64,000 bases of DNA from assembly GCA_005784505.1 (NCBI GenBank), contig VCAZ01000015.1, positions 496,001 through 560,000 of the forward strand. The letters are read 5' to 3'. The position numbers and the translations under genes were made by a program. Every line of letters begins with the position of its first letter. Position 1 is the stretch's first letter. Shown one piece after another: positions 1 through 10,929 of this stretch. The stretch is from Bagarius yarrelli. Its lineage: Eukaryota; Chordata; Actinopteri; Siluriformes; Sisoridae. The notes beneath the pieces are model-generated. The model was given only the letters and a program-made list of their open reading frames with translations, ran no database searches and had not been told where the DNA came from.

Positions 1-830
1 TTCCGCTCACATACACTGATACAGGGTTAATTTTTAAACTAGTACATATTTTTGAATAAGGTTTTTTTTTTTAACACCTTGGTAACGATAACAATCATTT
101 GGGCTAACAGGTTATGATACCACAGAAATTGTACATCTCCACCAGAGTCACTATATTTTGCATCAGATGCTATCAGACGCTTGCAAACATGCAGATAGGT
201 TACATGGCTTTAGTTAGAGTTTAGTGTGCAATGCTTCTGAACAGCTTCTGGTTATAGAGATGACGTCTACTAGCTGACTTACAAACAAAATTACAAATGT
301 TTCCCATTGTGACCAGTTACATTCGAGGGATAAACTATCTTTATACACAGCTGCAAACAGGAACTGCTAAAAACCGTCAAATGACTGAAAATTTTGATGA
401 TTATTACTATTATTGAAGTTTTTTACAGATCATTTAGTCATATATTTATCTAAGGAGGGTGTATTAAAAGAAAGTTAAGTATATTTGCCTTATTCAGTGA
501 GAATATTGATCACTGTATGTTATACACATTTTCTAACTACTGTTTAAATACAGTCCCTGACATTCCAGAGCAAAATAAGTTATTTTCATGTACAGATTTT
601 AAGTTATTTTTTTTAAGATGCTGAGTTTATTAAAATAGCAGGAAACAACTCGGAAAGAAAAGCTGACACACTTCTGATAGTCGTTGTATTTTTATACATT
701 GTCGTTGTTAAAAAGAACATATTGTGAACATATAATTTTCTTAAATAAAGATGTGAGGCATTTTCATTAGCACAAAAACAGCTGTCTCGATTAAGAAACT
801 GTGGTGTAGATCTGTAGCAGTGACGAAGCA

Positions 831-831
831 A

Positions 832-866
<35 letters not shown>
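831..866. repeat. CT/CA compound microsatellite
   Basis: A short CT run passes directly into about 12 CA units. Confidence 0.9.
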
Positions 867-1139
867 CTGTAAGATGACTAAATGGTTTCACTTTTGTCTC
901 ATTAACATAGAAATCTTTATGCCACACAAATGCAGTTAAAAAACGTTTTGTAAAAAGGACATTACTATAAAAACACTATATAAACACTATAGGACACCTG
1001 AGCTGACATCAGATCCCTATGAGTTGCTTTAACAATATTCCATATTTACTGTCACTCTTACTCCTATAATAACCTCCAACATTCTGGAAATGCTTTCCAC
1101 TAGATTTCACTGTGTAGATTGTGTGGCTTCAGGGTTTTC

Positions 1140-1252
1140 CTTACTCAGCCCCAATAGTTTTACAGAGGTCAGACACTAATGTTTTCACCTATTGACATCA
1201 TGTCTTTGTGCAGCTCTGGAGCTTTGTGCGCAGGAGCATTGTCATGCTGGAA
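1140..1252 (-). mobile_element. Tc1-like transposon fragment (antisense)
   Basis: The stretch around 1195-1250 is, in reverse complement, the same 'tgttccagcatgacaatgc' plus 'gcacaaag' text found in the Tc1-like copy at 5.1-5.5 kb. It is a short decayed piece cut off on its right by the MITE at 1254. The left boundary is approximate. Confidence 0.5.
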
Positions 1253-1253
1253 C

Positions 1254-1426
1254 AGTGTTGGGGTCTAGTAGTTCCAGCTCCAACCCTAATCAAACACACC
1301 TAAACCAACTAATTAAGATCTTGCTAGGTTTTTTTTAAAACTTACAGGTAAGTGTGTTGAGGGAAGTTGAAGCTAAACTCCACAGGACACTGGCCCTCCA
1401 GGACCAGGATTGCCCACCCCTGATGT
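1254..1426. mobile_element. hAT-like MITE copy
   Basis: A non-autonomous element of about 170 bp with no ORF. The same sequence recurs at 44452-44618. Shared landmarks are 'ctccaaccctaat', 'cttgctag' and the right end 'ccaggattgcccacccctg'. The left and right halves are partly complementary, as in a foldback MITE. I assign the hAT type from memory of teleost families, not from a visible 8-bp target duplication. Confidence 0.6.
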
Positions 1427-2340
1427 AGACACTTTTGTGGGTTTATGCTAGTAAGTTGCCACTGTTTTCGACATTCAATCATAAGAAGCAGTTATTGTTT
1501 TCCAGAAGCTTTAATAAGACAAATTTTTCAAATCACGCTAATTGTGTCTTCATTAGCTACCAAAATACAATATGACACAGCTGGCAAAAATAGGCTACTG
1601 TTTAAGCCAAGCAACATGACACTGGAATGCTCAGGTTTCAGGGGCATAAGGATTGTAAGCACTCAGATGATGAGACCCCTCGAGCTATTCATAGCTCTTT
1701 TGTCTGACTTTTTATGTCCAGTTGTCACAAGCCGATGCACGTTCTTCATTCCTGTTCGTGCACAGTGCACTCCACTTTCGCACCCTACAACCGAGGAGAA
1801 AGAAAGGATGTGGAAGAGAAAGAAAGAATGGTTGATTAAACGTAAGTATTTATGTCTTTATTTATATCAGGCATTATGTAGCTGTTCTTTGGATAGTGTG
1901 TCTGAAGTACTGTGTGTTTGTTAGCCCAAAAATATCAGCTTTGAAGGCTTTTATTTAAGAATATTGATGTCCATGTTGGGGGAAGAATAAATTAAATGAC
2001 CATTCTTTATTATTAGCTCTAATTTAAAGGGAACCCTGAGTATTTGAACAATTTACACTGAAGTTATAGAAACAGTGTGTTTTGGTCTGAATCGATTATG
2101 TACATGAGTTTATGTACATCCCACTACACACACAACCGCATTTTAGAGTTTACTGCAGTCACTTTATATATACACAGTTATATACACAGCATATTTTACT
2201 TCATTCTATTTTATTCTATTTTTGATTTTATTTTTTTCTGTATTATTTCCACTTAATTTGATTTAATTAAAAAAAAAGAGAGTTGTAAAAAAAACATTTC
2301 ATTATATGTTGTACTGTGTTTAATCATGTATGTGACAGCT

Positions 2341-2458
2341 CTATCAAGCTACTACTGTTGGGCCCCTGTGCAAGGGCCCTTAAGCCCTAATTGCTCAGTT
2401 GTATAAATAAGATAAATGTAAGTGGCTCTGGATAAGGACGTCTGCCAAATGAATTAGA
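2341..2458 (+). mobile_element. tRNA-derived SINE, 3' part
   Basis: Carries the 3' body of the main SINE family of this window: 'gggcccctgtgcaagggccc', then 'gctctggataagg' and 'gtctgccaaatg'. The tRNA-like head is missing. Confidence 0.65.
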
Positions 2459-3313
2459 GATATCGCAGTCTTTACCTGATTAAAGATTTAGTCTGAGTTT
2501 AGAACCAATTGTGCAGCTTGTTTAGTTCAGTTTCCTGAACTCAAACCTACTCTGAGTTCCTTCTATTTACTAAAAACAAGACTGATGGAAAAAAGTCCCC
2601 AAAACAAAACAGGAAACCAAAAACAGGAGCTGGTCATATTTACATTCTGCAAACTTGCAAAGAATCTGCAACACATTGTAAACACATTATACAACTGCTT
2701 TTGGGACATTGTACACGTGTACACATTGGGACACATGTATTGAAAGGTAAGGATTCCTCTACACATAAAAGCCCTCAAATGAAAGCTAGTTTAGTCCTTA
2801 TAATTATACATACGATTTGAGCAGCTGAATAACAAGAGATCTGCTTTTTGCACACCATAATGTGTTCATGTGTGGGAGCGCTTGCTAACATCCATCATCT
2901 CTTTCAGCTCCCAAGGAGTACCCCTTGGAAACAAAGTACAAGCCTGTGCTGGAGGTATTCCCCTTCACAGAAAATACACCACACACTTTACATTGCAAAA
3001 CAGGAGGAAAGTCCCATGCTGTGGTTGGACTACACAAAGATAAGGGGGGGGGGAGAGAAAAGAAAAGAAATGGCGGAAAAGCAGCAGCATTGTTTTAGAT
3101 GTGATATTGCATTTACCACCTCTTCTCTTCTCTTCTGTAATCTTGACATGCTTAGCGAACGGTAGCTCCCACAATAGTGCTGGATATAAAGCATGTTGTA
3201 ACAGTAGTTGTCTTGGCAGGCAAAATGATGATCATAATACACTGCTGTGAAATCCGTTCTAAGCTTCATCTACAACACTGTTTTGTTTTTAGAGTTTGAT
3301 CCCTCCAGACCCT

Positions 3314-6300
3314 ATGAGCAAGCTCAAACTGAAGAGGAGAAGTCCTAAAGAAGAGTTCCCTAGTCTGGATGGAAACTATACCTGTATGGCCCGTGTGCTC
3401 GATCTGCACATGTACACACGTCAGTTCAACCGGGCCACAGAGAACGGAGTCATTTTTGATGATATCATTCGTCCTGGATTGGAGGACCCAGGTGAGACAG
3501 TCTTAGGTTCTGACTGGTCAATGTGTGTTAATTGTTTTGTACACATGTATATTAACACACTCATTTTAAGAGAATAAATTCTATAGTAACCGCTCATTCA
3601 TAGGGCTCGGTCGGTAAGATTTTTATTAAAGACTAATGAGTCTCCAGTGTTAGTGTTTTAAAAGAAGTAAACACTTTTCCACTACAGAAAAGTTTTACAT
3701 TTGCAGCATTTGGCAGACGCTCTTATCCAAAGCAACTTTCATTCATCTCTTTTATACAACTAAGCAAACAGGGGTTAGGGGCCCTGCTTAGGGGCCCAAC
3801 AGAGGTGGTCTGTCTGTGAACCTTTATCTTTTAACACCTCAACCAATACGCTACCACAGAACAGAGCTTGTACTTTCTGGTTTTTCATTACCATGGCAAG
3901 ATGTTTTTAGTCCAGTTAAAAGATGGTGTTTTATAACTTAATTGATACTCTTGTTTTGCAGACATTATGGAAATATAAAGTGACAAAAAGCATATAAATG
4001 TTATTAAAAATAAATAATTACAGTGGTAATATTTATATACCTACCACTTCCCCATTTATGGTGGTAACACAGTGGTTAAGGTGTTGGACTACTAGATGGA
4101 AGATCAGGGTTTGATTTCCTGCACCACCAAGCCTCCAGCGCTGGGCCCCTGAGCATGGCCCCTAACCCCCAATTGCTGATGCTGTTGTATGAAGAGATAA
4201 ATATAAGTTGCTCTAGATAAGGGCATCTGCCAAATGCTTTAAAAGTAAATTTTAATTCTTGGCTAATTGTTTTAATAGAAGAAGAAGAATAGTGCAATAG
4301 GAGGTCACTGGTTGGGATACTGTATATTGACTATCACTAGGAAGGTTGTAAGTTCAATTCCTATGTAAAGCAAGCTTTCGCTGTTAGACTCTTAAGCACG
4401 GTCCCTAACCTACAGCTCTATAAGTGAGATAAATGTAAGTCACTCTGGATAAGGGGCTTCATTTCTCACACATTTTTTTGTACACCAACGTTGTTTTAAA
4501 ACCAATCGGAAAAATCACACTTGCCGTTCAGTGTAAGATCAAAACACCCTGATAGTGTGGGGGAAAGATGACTCATAACAGACTCATCACATTTTACAGT
4601 TCACATCACGCAGCTTAGAATAAGCTGGATATTTTTTTAGAAAACGTTCCAAAAGGACGTTTCCTAAGTAGATCTCTTTTAAAAAAAACTGGTTTATGAG
4701 TCTAGGTTTTTGCAAAGGTTTTGCTTGAAAGGCTTAGCAATTTCACACAGCATCAATGAGGATGCTTTGACTCAAAATGTTCCATTTATTCTAAGGAAAG
4801 GAAATAAAAATGTGTAAAACAAATTCCAGATCACATAGTAGATTTTTTCATAATTTCAGCATTCGTTCATTCTAACTTCTCAACAAGGAATGAATAAAAA
4901 CCTTATTTTCTTTAAAAAGAAGTATGAAAGGAATAAAAAACAGATAACACCTGATACTCATCTGAGGCTGGAAGCACTGATGCTGAACAACACATGCTGT
5001 ATGGAGAAAAAAAGGCATGGTGCATGATAATTGGTAAACTTTGTACCATGTTGGTCTTTCCTCGTTTTACTCATATCACATATAGGTCGATCGTATGCTT
5101 TATATAGCCAAAAGTTTGTGGACACCTCACCACCACACCCACATAAATGTGACTTCTCAAACTCTTGAATGTATTGATATGATTCGCATTATCACTTCAC
5201 TGGAACTAAGAAACTTAAACACTTAAAAAAAGGTTCCAGCACGATAATGCCCCTGTGCACAAAGTCCCTAAACTCCATGCTGTGTTCTGGTTGGTGGGGA
5301 AGAATTTAAGTCCTGACTTAACGCCTTTGGAATGAAGTGAAACATCGACTGCACCCCAGACCTTCTCACCTCAACATTAGTGTCTAATTTCACTTATACT
5401 ATTGTGACTAAATGAATACAAATCCCCACAATAACGCAACACAAAAGAGTAAGACTACATCTGGAAAAGGATGTTTTTTTCAAATCAGATGGATAGGATG
5501 GTCAGGTGTTCCAATACTTTTGTCAGATCTGTTACTGATTCAGGCGTAGTCCTCTTTGGACTAGGGTTATTGATTAGGGTCACAATGTAGGCTAGATCCT
5601 TCTGATATAATAGTTGTGTCCAGAGATGGGAAGTAACAAAGTACAAATTCTTTATTTCTGTACTAAAGTTGGTTTTTTTGGTATCACTACTTTACTTTAC
5701 TATTCATTTTTCTACTCATTACTTCCACTCATTACATTTTTACACAAATATCTGTACTAAGCCAGGCTTGTTAATTTTTTTTTTATCTGTTTGGTGGTGT
5801 GATCGATATTATTTTCCTTTGACGTGCAATTTGCATGCCTTTTTTTAACCAATCAAACATCTTTTGTTATTTCGTGGCTTTTTGACATATCATTGGCTTG
5901 TTTATAAAGCTAACAGCAAGCAAGACATTCAGACAGAAAAGCAACAAGAATGGCTAACATATATGAAAAGGCAGAGGAAGTCAGCGAGGTAAACATGACT
6001 GAAAACAGAGACTTTCCTGATCACCTTATCTAAATCACCTTGGGGTGCATAATCTTTATGTTTAGGTAAATGTAACGTAATTCTGGTAGTTTATTTACTT
6101 CTCTTATTTTTCTGGCAGTCGATTTACTTTTTACTTAAGTACAAGTCTGAGCCTAAACTTCTGTACTTTAACTTGGACTTCAACCTTTACTAGAGTCATT
6201 TTAAACATGAGTATCTGTACTTCTACCTGAGTAATTGATGTGGCTGGGTCCACTATCTTAAATAATTGGCTTGCTGCAAATGTCTTGGATGCAAACTTAC

Positions 6301-9300
6301 TGCATTTCTATATATACGTAACAAATCAAAGGAAATAAATCAGCTCTGTAGTGTTGTGGAAACATTAACAGGTTTGCAGATTTTGTTCATGATAGGCGTG
6401 GAATAACACCCCCATCCACAGGGCACAGGGCTTCACTGAGTAACAAATATAGTATAAAACACAATGCAATATTATGTACTGCAATAAACTGGTTTTGTTA
6501 AGTATAATGTACAGCATTTACTTTGGAGATCAGACGACTCCACTTGCTAACTAGCTATCGAGTGAGACACGGGATGCTAGACAGATGTTGCGACGTTCAC
6601 TGTGGCGTTTGCCACGCCAACCAGCGATGAGGTATCTGAAGCTCGCTCATAACCCGAATTTTAGCTCGCAATTTAAAGCAAAAAATCGCCCGAAAGACGT
6701 CTCGTATCTCGAAAAATTTGTTAGTTGGGAAACTTGTAGGTCAAGATACCACTGTAGTTTGATAGCAGAAACATTTTGTGAATCATATTCTATATTCCTT
6801 ACACTCTCATAGACCTTTGCAAAAATAATAGTACACCAGTGGAGTGAAAATCTTTCAGTTCTTTTACAGTCATGAGACGAATAGAACTAATGGCAGGTAG
6901 AACTGAGGCTGTTCTGATACTTTAAAGTGGCCTGGTAACTTAGTCCTTTTATGTAGTTATTTTTCTTTAATTAGTCACATGTCTGAATAATATTGGCAAG
7001 GCTGACATACTTAATTTATGTCCTTATACAATGAAGTCAAAATAAGCATTTTACTTTGCAAGACCAGGGCACCAGTAAGGACGGGGGACAGTAAGGACAA
7101 TTCTAAGAGCCCATGCACTTTGACGGCTTTCAAAGATTTGTTTTATTAGGGCCCACAACTGCTAGTGGTACCCCTCACCTAGACAACTGCTAGTGGTACC
7201 CCTCACCTAGACAACTGCTAGTGGTACCCCTCACCTAGACAACTGCTAGTGGTACCCCTCACCTAGACAACTGCTAGTGGTACCCCTCACCTAGACAATC
7301 AGCTTATTCAATACAATTTCTAAAGCACCTAGTTAAATGTCCTGAGTTGACTGTATGTTGAACAGTTTGATAACCACTAATGCACAGACAGAGCGAGCGA
7401 GAGAGAGACCTTTGCACAGTCTTTGTTCTCTCTGAATGGAACTGCTTCAATTTTTGTCTGTGACAAAGGAACAAACACAGGACCCCTGACTGTAGGCTGT
7501 ACAGCCGGTGACGCCCAATCCTACATTCTCTTCTGCGACTTTTTTGACCGTGTCATTGAGGCCTACCACAGCTACAAGGTGCTTGGACATGAAACACAAA
7601 AGAGTGACCTAAATTATGACAACCTCAAAGTAAGAGTTTTATTAATATCAGAAAAAAGCTAAATGAATAATATAAAGAATTAAGAAGAGAGAAATAGAGA
7701 GAGAGAAAAATATAGTATGTGTGTGTGTGTTCAGGGAGGTGATGACTTTGACCGTTCATATGTTGTAAGCTGTGAGGTGAGCGCTTCTCGCTGCATTGAG
7801 GACTTCAGCTTCCCCACACACTGCAGCAGAGGGGAGCGGAGACAACTCCTCACACTGGCCAAACAAGGTACTGCAATAAACTAAAACAGTGAATCAGCAC
7901 TGTGCATGAAAGGCCAGAATATAAATCTTTTTAATGATATTCTGTTGAAATAATTTCTTTATAAATGTATTATTATAAAGTTATTCTAGCAAAAACGATC
8001 CCTGCTGACTGGTTTTTCAGCTCTGGATCAACTCAGTGAAGAACTCCCAGGCCGGCTTTACTCCATGGATGACCTCAATCAAGCATCAGAAGATCAAGGA
8101 CTTATTCTGGATGCCCCACCTATCACATTAATGAAGACCGGTGTGGCCCGTGATTGGCCTGATGCACGGGCTTTGTGGTAAAACTGACCAAAAAATGTTA
8201 AACTTGTCATAGGGGTATATAGCAATTTTTTGGAGAAAAAATACATCCAGCTACAGCATACAGAGACATTCTAGACAATAATGTACTTTTAGCTTTCAGA
8301 CAACAGATCAAGAAGGAATGATTGGCAAAAAAAAAAAGACTGTACATCATGGCACACTATGCATTATTTTGAAATTTTGATTTCAATTAGTTGCTATAAA
8401 ATTTCTTAATTGCTGTTAATTATATGGATAGGCTCCAGCAGATACCTGTGACCCCGAATTAGGGAATAAGCAGGTATAGAAGAATGAATAAATGAAGTAA
8501 AATAAAAATGTTCTGGCACTGATTCCATCACCCCTTGATAAGCCCTTCTTCCCTAAAAGTATAACAATAATTTCCTTTAGTCAAATAAAGACCATAAAGC
8601 TTATTGTTATATGTATCTTACTGTCTAACAGGATGAGTAAGAACGGTAGCTTGGCAGTTTGGGTAAATATGGAGGACCATCTAAAATTGGTGTCTTCCAG
8701 AAGTGACGCCAATCTTCGGGAAGCATTTGCATCCGTATGCATCAATCTACTAAAGGTGAGACTTGTTCAAAAACAACCTGTGCTTTCTCTTACACTAAAT
8801 AAATACTGTGTTTTTTTTATCCGTCTCTGTGTTTCTTTTAGTTGGAGACGATATATAATAAACTAAGGCACTCCTTTATCTGGAAGCCTTATTTGGGCTG
8901 GGTGGTAAGCTCACCAGCGGAGGTGGGCACTGGGCTAAAGGCTACAGTGACCATCAGGCTGATCTACCTGCCTGAGCATAAACATCTGGATAAAATCCTG
9001 GACAGGCTGAGACTTCGCATGGAGGCAGACAGTATGAGCTATAGTCAATCACCACCTAAATCATTAGGAACATGTAGACCTGCTCAATCATGCAGTTAGC
9101 CAATCAGCAGATCATGGGGATGTAAACAATTATGTTGGTACATAATTGCAGTTGTTGTAATGCAATGTTTACGAAACACTGCCACTATTTTATTTCTCTG
9201 CATATTTTTAATGTTTAACAAATGTTTATGTAACAACATCAGGGCAATATTTCTTTACATGAAGAATAAAAATTAGCTTAACTTTTTGCTAATTAACTTT

Positions 9301-9487
9301 TGCATGTTTTTTTGTCTGACTCACAGACTCGGATGAATTGTACAAAATAAGCAATCAACAAACCATTGGACTCACAGAGGTAGAGTTTACGCAGCTCGTG
9401 GTGGATGGCGTGAAACTTCTCATCAGGATTGAAAAGAGACTGGAAAATAACGGTGGTATTGATGACCTGGTGCCGGCGCATAAGTAA
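3314..9487 (+). CDS. Creatine-kinase-family protein, probable pseudoenzyme (positional counterpart of ckb)
   Basis: Seven coding exons: 3314-3491, 7481-7629, 7735-7867, 8021-8177, 8632-8755, 8842-9031, 9327-9487. All have GT-AG borders and phases agree. The sum is 1092 nt, encoding 363 aa against about 381 for cytosolic creatine kinases. Exon lengths 133, 124 and 190 match the cytosolic CK pattern as I recall it. Clear family hallmarks are an N-terminal domain (about residues 10-95, TVG-like AGD at 63-70), HCSRGERR at 138-145, ARDWPDAR at 196-203, VGTGL at 275-279 and QLVVDGVKL at 333-341. The catalytic apparatus is largely gone. Arg130 and Arg132 (CKM numbering) are Glu123 and Ser125; Arg236 and Arg292 are Lys; Arg320 is Glu308; Arg341 is Thr323; Cys283 is Ser271. 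The RGTGGVDT loop is absent, about five residues around His191 are deleted, and NEED reads NMED. I infer a folded protein without normal creatine kinase activity. The start is the ATG at 3314, which aligns with the CK N terminus. The gene converges on mark3, as CKB does on MARK3 in human. Confidence 0.88.
3696..3860 (-). mobile_element. tRNA-derived SINE (antisense)
   Basis: Reverse-oriented copy of the main SINE family: 'gcatttggcagacgctctta' on the plus strand, then 'tatacaactaagcaa' and 'ggggcccaacag', ending in a decayed tRNA-like head. It lies in intron 1 of the creatine-kinase-like gene. Confidence 0.7.
4061..4252 (+). mobile_element. tRNA-derived SINE, near full length
   Basis: Has a tRNA-like head with an A-box-like 'acacagtggttaagg' and a B-box-like 'agggtttgattt', then the 'gctgggcccctgagca' body and the 'gctctagataagggcatctg' tail. 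Intron 1 of the creatine-kinase-like gene. Confidence 0.75.
4290..4462 (+). mobile_element. tRNA-derived SINE, decayed copy
   Basis: Directly follows the previous copy. It is diverged but keeps 'gttcaattcct' (B-box-like), 'gagataaatgtaagtcactc' and 'ggataagggg'. Confidence 0.6.
5101..5527 (+). mobile_element. Tc1/mariner-like transposon remnant
   Basis: Begins with 'tatagccaaaagtttgtgga' and ends with 'gtcaggtgttccaatacttt', the terminal sequences of a common teleost Tc1-like family. The interior keeps text of the transposase 3' part ('aatgcccctgtgcacaaag', 'ctgcaccccagaccttctca') but is short and has no usable ORF. Non-functional. Intron 1 of the creatine-kinase-like gene. Confidence 0.75.
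5616..6245. repeat. Dispersed repeat with inverted 'agtac/gtact' ends
   Basis: The left end 'gatgggaagtaacaaagtac' and the right part ('ctgtactttaacttgg', 'tgagtatctgtacttctacc') are rich in complementary 'aagtac/gtactt' words. This is the form of a widespread teleost DNA-element family. A middle segment (about 5780-6060) looks unrelated and may be internal or inserted sequence. There is no coding capacity. Confidence 0.5.
6595..6762 (+). repeat. Dispersed repeat, copy 1
   Basis: Shares 'tctgaagct' and 'attttagctcgcaa' plus the end 'ccactgt/ctactgt' with the stretch at 15190-15340. This is a two-copy family within the window. Its class is not recognised. Confidence 0.5.
7155..7298. repeat. 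28-bp minisatellite, five perfect copies
   Basis: Five tandem copies of a 28-bp unit beginning 'acaactgctagtggtacccc' plus a 4-base partial, with no mismatch between copies. It lies in intron 1 of the creatine-kinase-like gene, about 180 bp before exon 2. Confidence 0.95.
8428..8492 (+). mobile_element. 3' fragment of the second SINE-like family
   Basis: 'ggataggctccagcagatac' followed by 'gaattagggaataagcaggt' matches the 3' end of the copy at 16406-16760. Intron 4 of the creatine-kinase-like gene. Confidence 0.6.
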
Positions 9488-9607
9488 ATTCCAGGCTTGG
9501 CTACAGAACGTTTTAGAGAGACTACCTGCACGGTGCAAATGTGATCCACTGCAGCACCGCCGCTTACAAAGCTGTGTGATGCCAAATCCTGTAGTACAAT
9601 AGAAATA

Positions 9608-9613
9608 ATTAAA
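9608..9613 (+). terminator. Possible polyadenylation signal of the creatine-kinase-like gene
   Basis: ATTAAA about 120 nt after the stop codon. An AATAAA at 10043-10048 is the alternative. I cannot choose between them from sequence alone. Confidence 0.35.
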
Positions 9614-9875
9614 CATTCAGTGCCACTGTATGTACAGGATATTAATTTCAATACATTACAGTGATGTTGAATTATCAGCATCTCAGACACAATCAATGAT
9701 CTATTTATTTAAGATTTATTTATATGACGATTTATTTAAGAACAAATATAATTTAATACCAAATAACTAATATTTCTGTTAAGGTATATCTATATTTGTC
9801 CTTTGATGCATAATTGTTCCTTCTTCCTGTTTTCCATTGGGGAAATCTTCTGTTTTAAAGGGTTTGTGCTTTTCG

Positions 9876-9876
<1 letters not shown>

Positions 9877-9928
<52 letters not shown>
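9877..9928. repeat. TA microsatellite
   Basis: About 25 TA units. Confidence 0.95.
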
Positions 9929-9931
<3 letters not shown>

Positions 9932-10929
9932 AAAACGAGTGAGAATGTTCTATGTAACAACCTTTTTTAAAATGATAAACAGATACAGACTGACTTATAA
10001 GCAGTAAAAATTAAATCAGTGACAAATTGCTGTGTTAAAAATAATAAAAACAACCGATGTAATGTAATTGTTGTAATGTACTGTATGACTGAACTTCACA
10101 CGGTTGTTGATTAGTTTTCTTTAACAGTACTCCACATACACACCTGTTAGGTTCCCCACATAGGGTTCTTTTAATTCTGTAACTGCTTAAACACGTATGT
10201 GTGTCAATATTTTAGTTCAACCAAAATTTCATGAAGGCAAATTCATCCAGTCTCCATGCATTCTGTACAACTGGGCAATTTTATCCAATCACTTTCTAAA
10301 TTTGACCAATCATTGTGGGCCCTGCCCTGAAAAACATGCACAACATGTCACCAAACTCACTTTCTTGTTTGTTATATTGGAAAAGATGCAGATATGTGAC
10401 GTTTATATCTCCGAGAAATTGCTTTGCAATGTTCTCTATGAAAGCAGAGCTAAACTGTTTTACGCTGGGATGCTGTGGTGCAATTTACATTTAACCCCTC
10501 AACATAATACATTAGAGACATCACATTTTTGTAGAAAAGCTGCCTTTAAGTCAGGAATATTTAGCAAGCAGGAATCACAAAAACAGCTTTGACATCCTGG
10601 GACTGTAAAGAAAAGAAACCAAAAATATATATATGATCATTAAGTGATTTAAAATAATGATAAATACTGCTTTTTGTATTATTTGATATAAAGGTGTTTA
10701 AATGTTGAATTTAAAATAGTTTTTGTTTATGTATTATAGCTAAATTGTTTGCATGAAGTGAGAATTTAGAAAAAATATCTACCAGCACAATAAAAAAATA
10801 ATTATCGCACTCATAAATGTAAAAAAAAAAATAAAATAAATAAAAAAACAAAAACAAAAAAAACACACCAGACATTTTGGCTGAGGAATTCAATTTCAAG
10901 TAAGCTTTAATGTGCACCAGTGAGACCGA

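Larger units (their letters stand above)
1..3313. other. Upstream intergenic/5' flank of the creatine-kinase-like gene
   Basis: No protein-coding gene is recognisable here. The region is AT-rich and holds a CT/CA microsatellite, a Tc1-like fragment, a MITE and a SINE fragment, listed separately. An AG acceptor at about 3291-3292, just before the coding start, suggests that the creatine-kinase-like transcript has an upstream non-coding exon somewhere in or before this stretch. I could not place that exon firmly. Confidence 0.6.

Noticed and set aside
1445..1924. 159-codon open frame on the plus strand
   Set aside because: No recognisable domain, low-complexity composition, lies in repeat-rich DNA and has no splice partners. 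Most likely chance.
2848..3174. Overlapping open frames on both strands
   Set aside because: AT- and GA-rich composition with no family signature. A frame beginning after 'ctctttcag' at 2911 was considered as an exon, but its translation matches no CK N terminus.
4061..4130. tRNA-gene-like sequences (here and in the other SINE copies)
   Set aside because: The A- and B-box-like motifs belong to SINE heads followed by SINE bodies. The cloverleaf is not maintained, so no tRNA gene is called.
7155..7298. Regular repeats that could suggest a CRISPR array
   Set aside because: The copies are directly adjacent with no spacers, and the setting is a vertebrate intron. It is a minisatellite.
3314..9487. 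Processed pseudogene explanation for the CK-like gene
   Set aside because: The introns sit at family positions, splice sites are intact and there is no frame break, so a retrocopy or simple pseudogene does not fit.
10197..10592. 131-codon open frame on the plus strand
   Set aside because: No homology recognised; lies in the convergent intergenic DNA with no splice or promoter context.
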